This document shows, in pieces, positions 55,906-63,693 of a stretch of DNA of 64,000 nt (positions are counted from its first letter, which is position 1; every line of letters starts with the position of its first letter). This stretch comes from Abyssisolibacter fermentans. Lineage in GTDB: Bacteria > Bacillota > Clostridia > Tissierellales > MCWD3. The translations under genes were made by a program, and so were the position numbers. The stretch lies in NCBI RefSeq assembly GCF_001559865.1, contig NZ_LOHE01000090.1, forward strand, positions 212,690 to 276,689, given 5' to 3'. The notes under the pieces were generated by a model. The model searched no databases. It was not told the DNA's origin and worked only from the letters and a program-made list of their open reading frames with translations.

Positions 55906-55935
55906 GGGCCAAAAATACCAAAATATTTTTAGCCC
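55906..55935 (-). promoter_or_regulatory. Intercistronic hairpin between copZ and copA
   Basis: GGGCTAAAAATA and TATTTTTGGCCC pair over 12 positions (one G-U) around a 6-base loop. No T-run follows, so it is more likely to affect mRNA processing or relative expression of chaperone and pump than to be a plain terminator. Confidence 0.55.
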
Positions 55936-55966
55936 ATATTTATTACAACATCAAGTATATATCCTT

Positions 55967-56179
55967 TTATTTTTCTACATTGTATCCTGTTTTTTCAATA
56001 ATCAATATCATATCTTTTACCGATACTTTATTTTCATCATACTCAAGTAATACATTTTTAGATGATAGATTAATATCTATTTTTATTACTCCATCTTTTT
56101 TTGATAAAGCATCCTCTATTTTCTTTGCACAAGATGCACAGCCTATATTGTTTACTGTTAATGTTATTTTTTGACTCAC
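55967..56179 (-). CDS. copZ: Copper chaperone (HMA domain)
   Basis: 70 residues forming a single heavy-metal-associated domain with metal-binding motif GCASC (C14, C17). It would carry Cu(I) to the CopA ATPase encoded downstream. The sequence is close to the first HMA domain of that CopA (CAKKIEDALSKKDGVIK against [17 protein letters not shown]), pointing to a recent duplication, but it has Cys where CopA has UGA. Its stop is followed after 32 bp by the intercistronic hairpin. Confidence 0.92.
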   Translation of the reverse strand: MSQKITLTVNNIGCASCAKKIEDALSKKDGVIKIDINLSSKNVLLEYDENKVSVKDMILIIEKTGYNVEK

Positions 56180-56222
56180 TATAATTCTCCTATCATTATA
56201 ATCTACAAAATATTACTTACAC

Positions 56223-56525
56223 TTATCTGCAATTTGATGATGCACCATTAGCAGTTACATTAAATCCATTTCTCAACCAATTATTAGTATACTCAATATT
56301 AAAAACTGAATAATTGTGTAGTAAATCCTTGTCTACTATATAATTTATGTCATCTTCTACATATACTTCATCATTTTCTTTTTGCTCATCCAAAGCAATC
56401 CCAAATTTAGGGCCGCCTCAACCAATTCCAGCTATATATAATCTAACATATCCCTTATCTTCTGATTTTCCTTTTATGATTTCTTTTAATTTCTCTTGTG
56501 CATTTTTAGTAATATTAATTTTCAT
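56223..56525 (-). CDS. HesB-like selenoprotein
   Basis: 100 residues if UGA at 56418-56420 (codon 36) encodes selenocysteine, giving AGIGUGGPKFGIALDE. HesB-like selenoproteins with Sec at this position are a described family. It has the IscA/HesB fold, small and cytoplasmic, thought to bind iron-sulfur or metal; the exact role is unknown. The start has GGAGGG 8 nt upstream. The frame is open on both sides of the UGA, ending at TAA 56223. Downstream of the UGA, CCC and GGG can pair around UAAAUUU, a weak candidate SECIS. It heads an apparent operon with copZ and copA. Confidence 0.88.
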
Positions 56526-56898
56526 AATATCCCTCCTATTTTTATTATTTGTACTTATAGTTTTAAAATTCTTATTATTTTAAAATAATAGATTTTATTG
56601 TTGGCATATGCTAAAATGTTTTTAGCTATATAATTTATATACCCTATTTTTTGTTCTTTAAAAATATTTTTTTATTTTTTTATTTTTCATGTATTATTAT
56701 TTTGTATATGATAATATTTTAAATACAGATAAATATAATTTATAATGTAAACGACTATTTAAATCTAAGATTTCATAGATATTAATTACCTGAACAAAAC
56801 TTAAATCTATAATTTAATGTAATTGTTTAGTCAAGCAAATTAAGTTTGTGTTCATAATAAAGATACAAATAATATTTTAATACAATGAGGTGATTTAT
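56526..56898. other. Divergent intergenic region between HesB-like gene and CDF transporter
   Basis: Extremely AT-rich. A possible plus-strand promoter TTGTGT / TAATAT with 18-bp spacing lies about 30 bp before the transporter start. No copper-operator palindrome or small gene was recognised. Confidence 0.4.
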
Positions 56899-57837
56899 TT
56901 GAACGAAAAAAGATATGAAGAAGGTCAAAAAGTAATGTGGCTTACTGTTTTCTTGAATATTATACTTGGAATTATCAAAATCGTTATTGGTATAGTATAT
57001 AATTCTAATGCTCTTGTTGCTGATGGTATACATACTATGTCTGATGTTTTAAGTTCTATTGGTTTAATAATTGGTTTTATAATTGCAAAAAAACCTCGAG
57101 ACTTAGATCATCAATATGGACATGAAAAAGCAGAATCAATATCTGCTTTGGCGCTATCATTATTATTAATAGCTGTAGGTTTAAATATATGCTATTCTTC
57201 GATTAAACAAATTATTTCTATTTCAGATATTGTACCTGGCAATTTGGCCATCATAGCAGCTTTATTATCTATTGCTGTAAAGGAATTTCAATATCAAATT
57301 TCTATTAGAGTCGGCAAAAAAATACAAAGCAGTGCATTAATAGCTGATGCTTGGCATCACAGGTCTGATGCTCTTTCTTCTATTGCTGCATTGATTGGTA
57401 TTGTAGGTTCTAAATTAGGCTATAGTTTTCTAGACCCTCTAGCAGGAATAATAGTCAGCTTAGTTGTTATAAAAACTGGTTTTGATATATTTAAAAATAG
57501 TTATAATGAGTTGATGGATACATCTTTAGATACTGAAATATTATCATTATTAATTGACAAAATATCTACACATAAGGATGTTAGAACTATCAATGATTTA
57601 AAGGCAAGAAAACATGGAAACCAATATTTTGTTGATGTTATAATAGCCGTTGATCCTGATATATCTGTAGCTATGGGACACAAGATAGCTGTAGATGTTG
57701 AAAATATAGTCTATCAAAATATTAATGCCAAGTATGTTTTAGTTCATGTAAATCCATGTTGTAATAATGAAAATATCGACTGTTCTAATTGTAGTCATAT
57801 AATAAGTGATTTAGTAAAAGAAAAATTAAAAAAATAA
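56899..57837 (+). CDS. Cation diffusion facilitator family transporter
   Basis: 312 residues, plus strand. Six membrane segments and the metal-site motifs DGIHTMSD in TM2 and DAWHHRSDALSS in TM5 (the HxxxD pattern). The C-terminal cytoplasmic domain ends with a Cys/His-rich segment, NPCCNNENIDCSNCSH. It exports Zn2+, Mn2+, Fe2+ or similar ions against protons. The start is TTG at 56899 after GAGGTG; the GTG at 56890 overlaps that site. It is divergent from the copper operon and may belong to the same metal-homeostasis block. Confidence 0.93.
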   Translation: MNEKRYEEGQKVMWLTVFLNIILGIIKIVIGIVYNSNALVADGIHTMSDVLSSIGLIIGFIIAKKPRDLDHQYGHEKAESISALALSLLLIAVGLNICYSSIKQIISISDIVPGNLAIIAALLSIAVKEFQYQISIRVGKKIQSSALIADAWHHRSDALSSIAALIGIVGSKLGYSFLDPLAGIIVSLVVIKTGFDIFKNSYNELMDTSLDTEILSLLIDKISTHKDVRTINDLKARKHGNQYFVDVIIAVDPDISVAMGHKIAVDVENIVYQNINAKYVLVHVNPCCNNENIDCSNCSHIISDLVKEKLKK

Positions 57838-58059
57838 AAAAGCTTTTGAATTTAGTCAATTTATTCAAAATTTAAACATTGATAAATAATGTCAGTTTAA
57901 CACATACTTTCTTTGTATAATTCTTGTTTGTATGGTTAAAATATGCATGTTGGATTTATATTTATAAATTTAAACTAATTAACTAAAATTATTAGTACAA
58001 TATAAACATTAAATATGTTATTATTATTACTATGAATATCTAACAAGGGAGGTATTACT

Positions 58060-58245
58060 TTGGCTATTACTAAAGATATGTTAATTGGTGAAATCTTAAG
58101 AGAGCGTCCTGATGCTGCTCCAATACTAATGAGATTTGGTATGGGATGTGTTGGTTGTCCTTCTGCTCAAATGGAATCTTTGGAACAAGCTGCGATTGTA
58201 CACGGCTTAGACTTAGAACCATTGTTAAAAGCATTAAACGAATAA
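58060..58245 (+). CDS. DUF1858 (ScdA-N-like) small redox protein
   Basis: 61 residues with the conserved pattern [20 protein letters not shown] followed by MGCVGCPS, the CxxC pair of the family. Small DUF1858 proteins are linked to the hybrid-cluster or iron-sulfur repair context, but function is unproven. Start is TTG at 58060 after GGGAGGT. A strong terminator follows directly. Confidence 0.9.
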   Translation: MAITKDMLIGEILRERPDAAPILMRFGMGCVGCPSAQMESLEQAAIVHGLDLEPLLKALNE

Positions 58246-58272
58246 AAAGCGGCATTTAGCCGCTTTTTTTTA
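58246..58272 (+). terminator. Terminator of the DUF1858 gene
   Basis: AAAGCGGC-ATTTA-GCCGCTTT followed by a run of T. It begins at the stop codon. Confidence 0.92.
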
Positions 58273-58350
58273 ACATATAGAAAATTATAATTTTCTACTG
58301 CTTAATAATTGGATTTTTTCTATTCATAACAGGATGACATCTTGCCCTTG

Positions 58351-58483
58351 TTATAACACCGGAAGCAATTACGTAGTAATTGCAACACACCGTTTCAACA
58401 AGGGGTAAAATTACATACCACCTGTTTAATCTAATCGGTATCCGTACCTATAAAGATTGGAGGATATCTTGCCCCTTGTTATA
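58351..58483 (-). repeat. Family B element, full copy B3 (133 bp)
   Basis: The reverse complement matches copy B2 from end to end: TTATAACAAGGGGCAAGAT, AAACAGGTGGTATG, TTGTTGAAACGGTGTGTTG, GCAATTACTACGTAATTGC, GGTGTTATAA. Its right end overlaps the stop codon of the glutaredoxin-like gene. Confidence 0.82.
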
Positions 58484-58706
58484 ATAATTGATCTAGTTTA
58501 TTTTTATCAAACCCAGTGACTGTTTCATCATCTATCATAATAACAGGTACTCCCATGAACCCTTTTTTGATAAGTTCTTTTCTAGCATTAGGATCTGTTT
58601 GCACATTTTTTTCGGTATAGCTAATACCTTTTTCAGATAAATATTCCTTTACTGAAACACAATGAGGACATGTGCTGCTAGTATAAACTATTACTTCTTT
58701 AGTCAT
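58479..58706 (-). CDS. Glutaredoxin-like thioredoxin-fold protein
   Basis: 75 residues. The CPHC redox motif ([18 protein letters not shown]) sits at residues 13-16, followed by the cis-Pro region MGVPVIMID and the [11 protein letters not shown] helix, as in NrdH/YruB-type glutaredoxins. It would reduce disulfides in the cytoplasm. The stop codon TAA is formed by the end (TTATAA) of a family B element, so the insertion has defined the C-terminus. Family members usually end within one or two residues of this place. Confidence 0.92.
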   Translation of the reverse strand: MTKEVIVYTSSTCPHCVSVKEYLSEKGISYTEKNVQTDPNARKELIKKGFMGVPVIMIDDETVTGFDKNKLDQLL

Positions 58707-58787
58707 TTTAATTCCTCCTTCTAATATATGAATCTTGATTAGTTTTATAATACCCTTTTTTCTGCTTCTTAATCAAGATTTTTTTTG

Positions 58788-60476
58788 TTAATTAGATTTA
58801 GGAGGAGTTGGTTGTAAAGGTTTTGCATTCCTGCCAGTTAAACAATCTATGTGCAATAACCAATAGCCTAATCTTTCTCTATTTAATCCCTTTCTTGGGC
58901 ACCACGTACAAAATCCCGTCATGCCTCCATATGGCTGTTCTGATTTGGTGAATCTACCAGGAATACCGTAAACATAATATTTAATGTCTTTATTTACTTT
59001 CATTGTCCCAAAAATATAATGTTTATATTTTTTAATAAGTTTATAAGTAGGTGTTACATTAAATATTGAAGAATATGGTAAGTTATTATTCAATATATAA
59101 TTATGAAAAGGTAAAAATGACCTATAATAATTATTCTTGCTTTGGTATTCAATTTTCCACCATGTATATCCGTCTAACCTAGTTTTCAGCACATCTGTTT
59201 TTTCGAAAAATTTAATGATGTTTTTAGTATATTCATAAACTTGATTTTTATAATTAATAGCATTTTGCATGTAATTATATGTTTTATTAACAGAATATCC
59301 ATAGTAATTGTCTATGTTTTGCCTATATTGTTCATCAAATGCATTATAATTAACAGCATTTGGTTTACTATCTTCTTGCTCATTTATAAAAGGGCTCATA
59401 TCTTCATGTTCTTCTATAAACGAATTTAAATCTTCTTTGGGATAATTTTCTGTATTGGTATACAAATCATTTTTGTTTTCTTTAATCATTTGATTTATTA
59501 CATCTTCTATGTTTTGTTCTTCTTGCTGTATGTCTGGTTCACTGCTTTGCTCAATATCTTCAGCTGTTTGTATTTCCGAATCACTATTTTGTTCAATATC
59601 TTTAACTGTTTGTATTTCTAATTCACTATTTTGTTCAATATCTTTAACTGTTTGTATTTCTAATTCACTATTTTGTTCAATATCTTTAACTGTTTGTATT
59701 TCTAATTCACTATTTTGCTCAATATTTTCAACTGTTGGTATTTCATCTATCTCTTCACTTACTTCTATATCTAATTCACTATTATCAATAATATCATTAT
59801 TTGTTAATATCGTTTCATTTTCAATACCGTCTTCTTTAATAGCTTCATTTTCCATATTTATTGTTTCTTCTATTACTTCTTTTTGATTTACAAAGTCATC
59901 AACATCTTCAAGCTTATTACTTTCTTGATTTTCTATTTGATTATCCTCATTAACAACAATACTTATATCTTTTTCTTTGATTTTGGGCTGTTGCAATTCA
60001 CTATCTAGTTTATGTTTTTTTTCGTTTATTATTTTTTCACTACTGTAAAATTGATTTATCAAGTCTCTAATTCCTTTTGAGGAATCTTTTAAAACCCCCG
60101 TAAGTTTTACTTGGGAAGAATTACTATCATTTAATTTATCTGCTTCTATAAGTACTATGTCGAAATCTTCCATTTTCAAGCCCGTATCATCTACTGATTT
60201 AGGATTGAATTCCCATTTTGAGTGTCCTTTTCCGCTTTGTTTTAAGTTTATTTCTCCTATATTTGCTTTAGTAAAATCATTGGAATTTTGTGCTAGAAAA
60301 TAAGCTCTTAATATGCCCATCTCATCTGTACTACTCTTAAAACCATCTACATTTATTTCAGTTTTCCCTATTCCATTTCTTACCTCAAGCTTTACATAGC
60401 CTTTTATGTTTGAGTCTTTTTGATCTGTATATGGCTTTAGCATAATAAATTTTCTTAAATAAGCTGCATCACTCAA
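58788..60476 (-). CDS. Unrecognised protein with acidic 14-residue repeats
   Basis: 562 residues, no signal peptide. Residues 1-150 are a folded domain (KFIMLKPYTDQKDSNIKGYV, GILRAYFLAQNSNDFTKANI) that may resemble the clostridial DUF with KxxPxxR-type surface. Residues 170-370 are acidic and low in complexity, with about five tandem copies of DIEQNSELEIQTVK. Residues 390-562 form a second domain ending GMTGFCTWCPRKGLNRERLG and YWLLHIDCLTGRNAKPL, with a CxxC pair. It follows ksgA and lies where yabG or other sporulation genes often are, so a spore coat role is possible but unproven. Confidence 0.78.
   Translation of the reverse strand: MSDAAYLRKFIMLKPYTDQKDSNIKGYVKLEVRNGIGKTEINVDGFKSSTDEMGILRAYFLAQNSNDFTKANIGEINLKQSGKGHSKWEFNPKSVDDTGLKMEDFDIVLIEADKLNDSNSSQVKLTGVLKDSSKGIRDLINQFYSSEKIINEKKHKLDSELQQPKIKEKDISIVVNEDNQIENQESNKLEDVDDFVNQKEVIEETINMENEAIKEDGIENETILTNNDIIDNSELDIEVSEEIDEIPTVENIEQNSELEIQTVKDIEQNSELEIQTVKDIEQNSELEIQTVKDIEQNSDSEIQTAEDIEQSSEPDIQQEEQNIEDVINQMIKENKNDLYTNTENYPKEDLNSFIEEHEDMSPFINEQEDSKPNAVNYNAFDEQYRQNIDNYYGYSVNKTYNYMQNAINYKNQVYEYTKNIIKFFEKTDVLKTRLDGYTWWKIEYQSKNNYYRSFLPFHNYILNNNLPYSSIFNVTPTYKLIKKYKHYIFGTMKVNKDIKYYVYGIPGRFTKSEQPYGGMTGFCTWCPRKGLNRERLGYWLLHIDCLTGRNAKPLQPTPPKSN
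59536..59745 (-). repeat. In-gene 42-bp tandem repeat
   Basis: About five units of 42 bp, three nearly identical, encoding DIEQNSELEIQTVK. Unit number is likely variable between strains through slippage. Confidence 0.85.
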
Positions 60477-60668
60477 TTACACCATCCTCCTTTACATACT
60501 TATTACTAATATATGTACGAAAGTTTAAATGTTTTACTTTTTTCATAAATTATAAAGACAATTTCTAATTTTAGTATGAATTAATCTTTTTTCTATAGTT
60601 TTTAATCCTGATTATTTTATAACTCCCCATAGTATAATATATAATTCGAATTACCGCAGAGAACCTAA

Positions 60669-60694
60669 ATAAAAAAAAGCCCTCACTTGGGCTT
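60669..60694 (-). terminator. Terminator of the rnmV-ksgA operon
   Basis: AAGCCC-AAGTGA-GGGCTT followed on the minus strand by TTTTTTT, 4 bp after the ksgA stop. Confidence 0.9.
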
Positions 60695-60697
60695 AGT

Positions 60698-61570
60698 TTA
60701 TAATCTATTTTTTACTATTGTATTAGTTATCTTTGCATAGTCTTCTATTGATAAGACTTCACCTCTTAGTTTAGGATCTATATTACACCTTTCTAATACA
60801 TTTTTTACTTGTTCTTTATTTAAGGAAATAAAGCCAGAACTAAGTGCATTTAGTAAAGTTTTTCTTCGTTTAGCAAATGCAGATTTGACTACTTTAAAAA
60901 ATAGAACTTCATCTTCTACATCTACTCTTGGTTTACCATATATATCAAGTACAACTACTGCTGAGTCTACATTCGGTTTAGGCATAAATACATTTCTAGG
61001 AACATTTAATGCTATTTCTGCCTTTGAGTAATAACCAACTGCTATAGATAATGCTCCATAATCCTTTGTCCCAGGTTTAGCCTGAATACGCATGGCAACT
61101 TCTTTTTGAACCATAACTGCTATCTTTTTTATTTTAAGATGACTTTCTAGAATCTTCATGATTATCGGAGTTGTGATATAGTACGGTAAATTAGCCGCTA
61201 GTTTTACACTGTCTCCTTCAAAATTTTCTTTTATTACTTTATGTAAATCAAGTTTTAATACATCGCTATTAATAATGCTAAAATTATCATGCTCTGAAAG
61301 GGTATCCTTTAATATCGGAATAAGTCTATCGTCAAGTTCTATTGCTAATACTTTTTTTGCTCTTTGGCATAATTCTTGAGATAATGTTCCTACACCAGGA
61401 CCAATTTCTATAACTTCATCATTTTCATTTATGTCTGCTGCATTGCATATGTTTCTAACAACATTCCCATCTATTAAAAAATTTTGTCCCAATCCCTTTG
61501 AAAATCTAAACCCATGCTTTTCAATTACACCCTTTAGTACCTTAGGAGAATACAATTTGTTTTCTTCCAT
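60698..61570 (-). CDS. ksgA: 16S rRNA (adenine(1518)-N6/adenine(1519)-N6)-dimethyltransferase
   Basis: 290 residues, normal length. Methylates two adenines near the 3' end of 16S rRNA during 30S maturation, using SAM. Motifs: FSKGLGQNFLID, the SAM site VIEIGPGVGTLSQEL, IELDDRLI and the catalytic NLPYYITTP. Shares one base (TAATG) with rnmV upstream, so the two are probably coupled. Confidence 0.97.
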   Translation of the reverse strand: MEENKLYSPKVLKGVIEKHGFRFSKGLGQNFLIDGNVVRNICNAADINENDEVIEIGPGVGTLSQELCQRAKKVLAIELDDRLIPILKDTLSEHDNFSIINSDVLKLDLHKVIKENFEGDSVKLAANLPYYITTPIIMKILESHLKIKKIAVMVQKEVAMRIQAKPGTKDYGALSIAVGYYSKAEIALNVPRNVFMPKPNVDSAVVVLDIYGKPRVDVEDEVLFFKVVKSAFAKRRKTLLNALSSGFISLNKEQVKNVLERCNIDPKLRGEVLSIEDYAKITNTIVKNRL

Positions 61571-62103
61571 TAAATCAACCTCCTAACAGCCTGTTCTAGT
61601 TCTTCTCTAGTAATTGAATAGTTGTTAATTCTTTTTAGGAATTGTTTTGAATTGCATTTTCCAATCTTAAGTATTTTGCCTAGTTCTGCTCTTCTATTTG
61701 ATGCATTTTCATTACCTATTAAGTTGTAATATACTAAATCATCAATGCAAAATTCGTTCCGTTCATTCTCAGTCTCAGCTTTAGCATTATTAAGTGCTTC
61801 AATTATATCTTCTGGTTTAGCATTTTCTATTCCTATATTACCGTCTTTTGTAGCTTTATCTCTTGGTAAAAATGCATGTTTACAGTTTTTAATTTTCTTT
61901 GATATTAATCCTCTTATTTTCTCACCAGCAAAATCTGGATCTGTAAAAATAATTATTCCTCTTTTTTTGCTAGCAGCTTCTATCCTATCCATCAAATCAT
62001 CAGGAAAGCCAAAACCATTAGTTGTTATGATTTCAGCATCTACAGCTCTTTTAATGGCTGCTACATCATCCTTTCCTTCTACTACTATTATCTCTTTTAT
62101 CAC
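61570..62103 (-). CDS. rnmV: Ribonuclease M5
   Basis: 177 residues. Toprim domain with VVEGKDD (about 7-13) and the acidic DPDFAG motif (about 57-62), plus a C-terminal DUF4093 region (NRRAELGKILKIG). It matures 5S rRNA precursor. Gene order yabE-rnmV-ksgA is conserved in Firmicutes. Confidence 0.96.
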   Translation of the reverse strand: MIKEIIVVEGKDDVAAIKRAVDAEIITTNGFGFPDDLMDRIEAASKKRGIIIFTDPDFAGEKIRGLISKKIKNCKHAFLPRDKATKDGNIGIENAKPEDIIEALNNAKAETENERNEFCIDDLVYYNLIGNENASNRRAELGKILKIGKCNSKQFLKRINNYSITREELEQAVRRLI

Positions 62104-62222
62104 AATATCACCTCTTAGTGTATATAACTATAAAATACATTTTTTCCGTCTTATTTATTCTATCCAATTCACATTCATCAAAAACTTCTAATATAGTTAG
62201 TTGTACAATTTTATAAAAAATA

Positions 62223-63227
62223 TTATTTTAGTATATAAACTTTAACCTTTTTAATTCCATATTTCTTTACAAATTCATGGTCATTATAAAATAAATCAAT
62301 TCTATTACCTTTTATTGCTCCTCCTGTATCTCCAGCAACTGCAAACCCATAATTTTCAGACCCATCTAATGATTCAATATATAATCTGGTTCCTAGAGGT
62401 ATTACTTTTGGGTCAACTGCAACGATACCTTTTTTAGCTTTAACCCCTGAAGCTGTAATGCCATAGTATTTATCTCCCGGTTTTTTACCTGTACTCTCAT
62501 AAGACAAATCATAAGCCGAAGCCTTCATAATCATGCTCTTTTCAAATCTCACACCACTTCTTGATGTAATTACTTTAGGTTTAGAACCTTTTTCTATTAT
62601 TTGATTGATTGGTTCTTTTTTTGTTATCTCTCTTATTATGAATTCACTATCAAGCTTTCCATTGATGAATTTTTGGTTTTTTTGTACTTCAACAATCCCT
62701 TCTTCTCCTTTTTGAACTTCTTTTTTTGTATCAATATAAAAATTTTTATTATATTTTATTATGCTTTGGTAAGGAATTTTATTATATTCAATTACTGTTT
62801 TTTCTTCTACTTTATCTACCTTTATAGTCATATTAGCTAATATTTTACTATCTAACTCTGGTGATATTATATCATCTTCATCATAATTTATTCCATGTTC
62901 ATCTAGTGCTTCTTTTACAGTGTTTTCATAACTAAAGCTATTAATTGTTTGCTCTCCTTTTAAAATTTTAATTGGCACTAACGATTTTATAACTAGTATA
63001 GTTCCATCTGATATTTTTTGTGATTTATTTAAATTTATATAGTCATTGTCTTTTAATTCAATTTTATTATCTTTTAAAATATCCTCTATTTCATTAGAAA
63101 ATGTACTAATACATGTTGATGAACCATTTACAATAATCTTAACATCATTTATTAGATAATCTCCTATATATAGTGTTAATATAGAAATTAGTATTAGTAT
63201 TAATATTGATATATATTTTTTTAACAT
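62223..63227 (-). CDS. YabE-like cell-wall protein with DUF348, G5 and 3D domains
   Basis: 334 residues. An N-terminal membrane anchor (about 2-25) is followed by two DUF348 ubiquitin-like repeats (about 30-125, INSFSYENTVKEALDEHGIN), a G5 domain (about 135-215) and a C-terminal 3D domain (about 235-334) with its three aspartates in AVDPKVIPLGTRL, AGDTGGAIKG and NRIDLFYND. This is the arrangement of resuscitation-promoting, Sps-type wall hydrolases such as YabE. It probably cleaves peptidoglycan glycan strands. Start at 63227 is set by GGAGGG; an in-frame ATG at 63239 overlaps that site. Confidence 0.93.
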   Translation of the reverse strand: MLKKYISILILILISILTLYIGDYLINDVKIIVNGSSTCISTFSNEIEDILKDNKIELKDNDYINLNKSQKISDGTILVIKSLVPIKILKGEQTINSFSYENTVKEALDEHGINYDEDDIISPELDSKILANMTIKVDKVEEKTVIEYNKIPYQSIIKYNKNFYIDTKKEVQKGEEGIVEVQKNQKFINGKLDSEFIIREITKKEPINQIIEKGSKPKVITSRSGVRFEKSMIMKASAYDLSYESTGKKPGDKYYGITASGVKAKKGIVAVDPKVIPLGTRLYIESLDGSENYGFAVAGDTGGAIKGNRIDLFYNDHEFVKKYGIKKVKVYILK

Positions 63228-63250
63228 TTTTCCCTCCATCTATTTATAAT

Positions 63251-63551
63251 CCCAAATTATTCATAGAAGATTGTGAACAGAGAACTAAAATCTCTGATTT
63301 TATGTGAATCGCTTACTCCTAGAAAAAATGAGTAGGAGTTACATATCGCCAATTACTCCTATGAAAAAAGGAATAGAAAATTCATTAATGAGTATTCCTT
63401 CTGATTATAACAAGGCACAAGATATCCCTCGCCTCCGTTGTTATAAGAAGTTCATTAAATGGCTGGCATACCAACTCGGTATGCCTTCGAATTCACTGAA
63501 ATCTTCTAATTAGAAGCTTACACCATATTATGAGTTATATGAATAATCAGG
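63251..63551 (+). repeat. Family A MITE-like element, copy A3
   Basis: Starts CCCAAATTATTCATAGAAG and ends TATATGAATAATCAGG. It contains a reversed family C-type unit, a 41-bp internally deleted family B insertion at 63405-63445 and the ACCAACTCGGTATGCC block. It lies 24 bp upstream of the yabE-like gene and may carry or displace its promoter. Confidence 0.8.
63405..63445 (+). repeat. Family B element, deleted copy B4
   Basis: TTATAACAAGGCACAAGATA at the left and CGTTGTTATAA at the right, with nearly all the interior lost. It occupies the same site in family A as copy B2. Confidence 0.7.
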
Positions 63552-63638
63552 CATAATTCAATAGTTTATGATAAAAAAATAATCTTGTCAAATTATATTA
63601 TGTTTTTTCTAATTTTGAAAATTTTATACAAATAGATA

Positions 63639-63660
63639 GCTAAGCATTTTATCGCTTAGC
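63639..63660 (-). terminator. Possible terminator of the Met-Pro-Gly repeat gene
   Basis: GCTAAGC (63639-63645) pairs with GCTTAGC (63654-63660). The T-tract on the minus strand is weak (TATCTATTT). Confidence 0.5.
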
Positions 63661-63693
63661 CATAAATAATTTCTGAACTTTTTATCTTTAATT

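Noticed and set aside
59536..59745. Regular 42-bp repeats resembling a CRISPR or minisatellite array
   Set aside because: The repeats are continuous with no unique spacers and encode a repeated peptide in frame within a long gene.
63304..63513. Plus-strand open frame of about 70 codons
   Set aside because: It lies wholly inside family A copy A3 with a nested family B element; the same region in other copies has stops.
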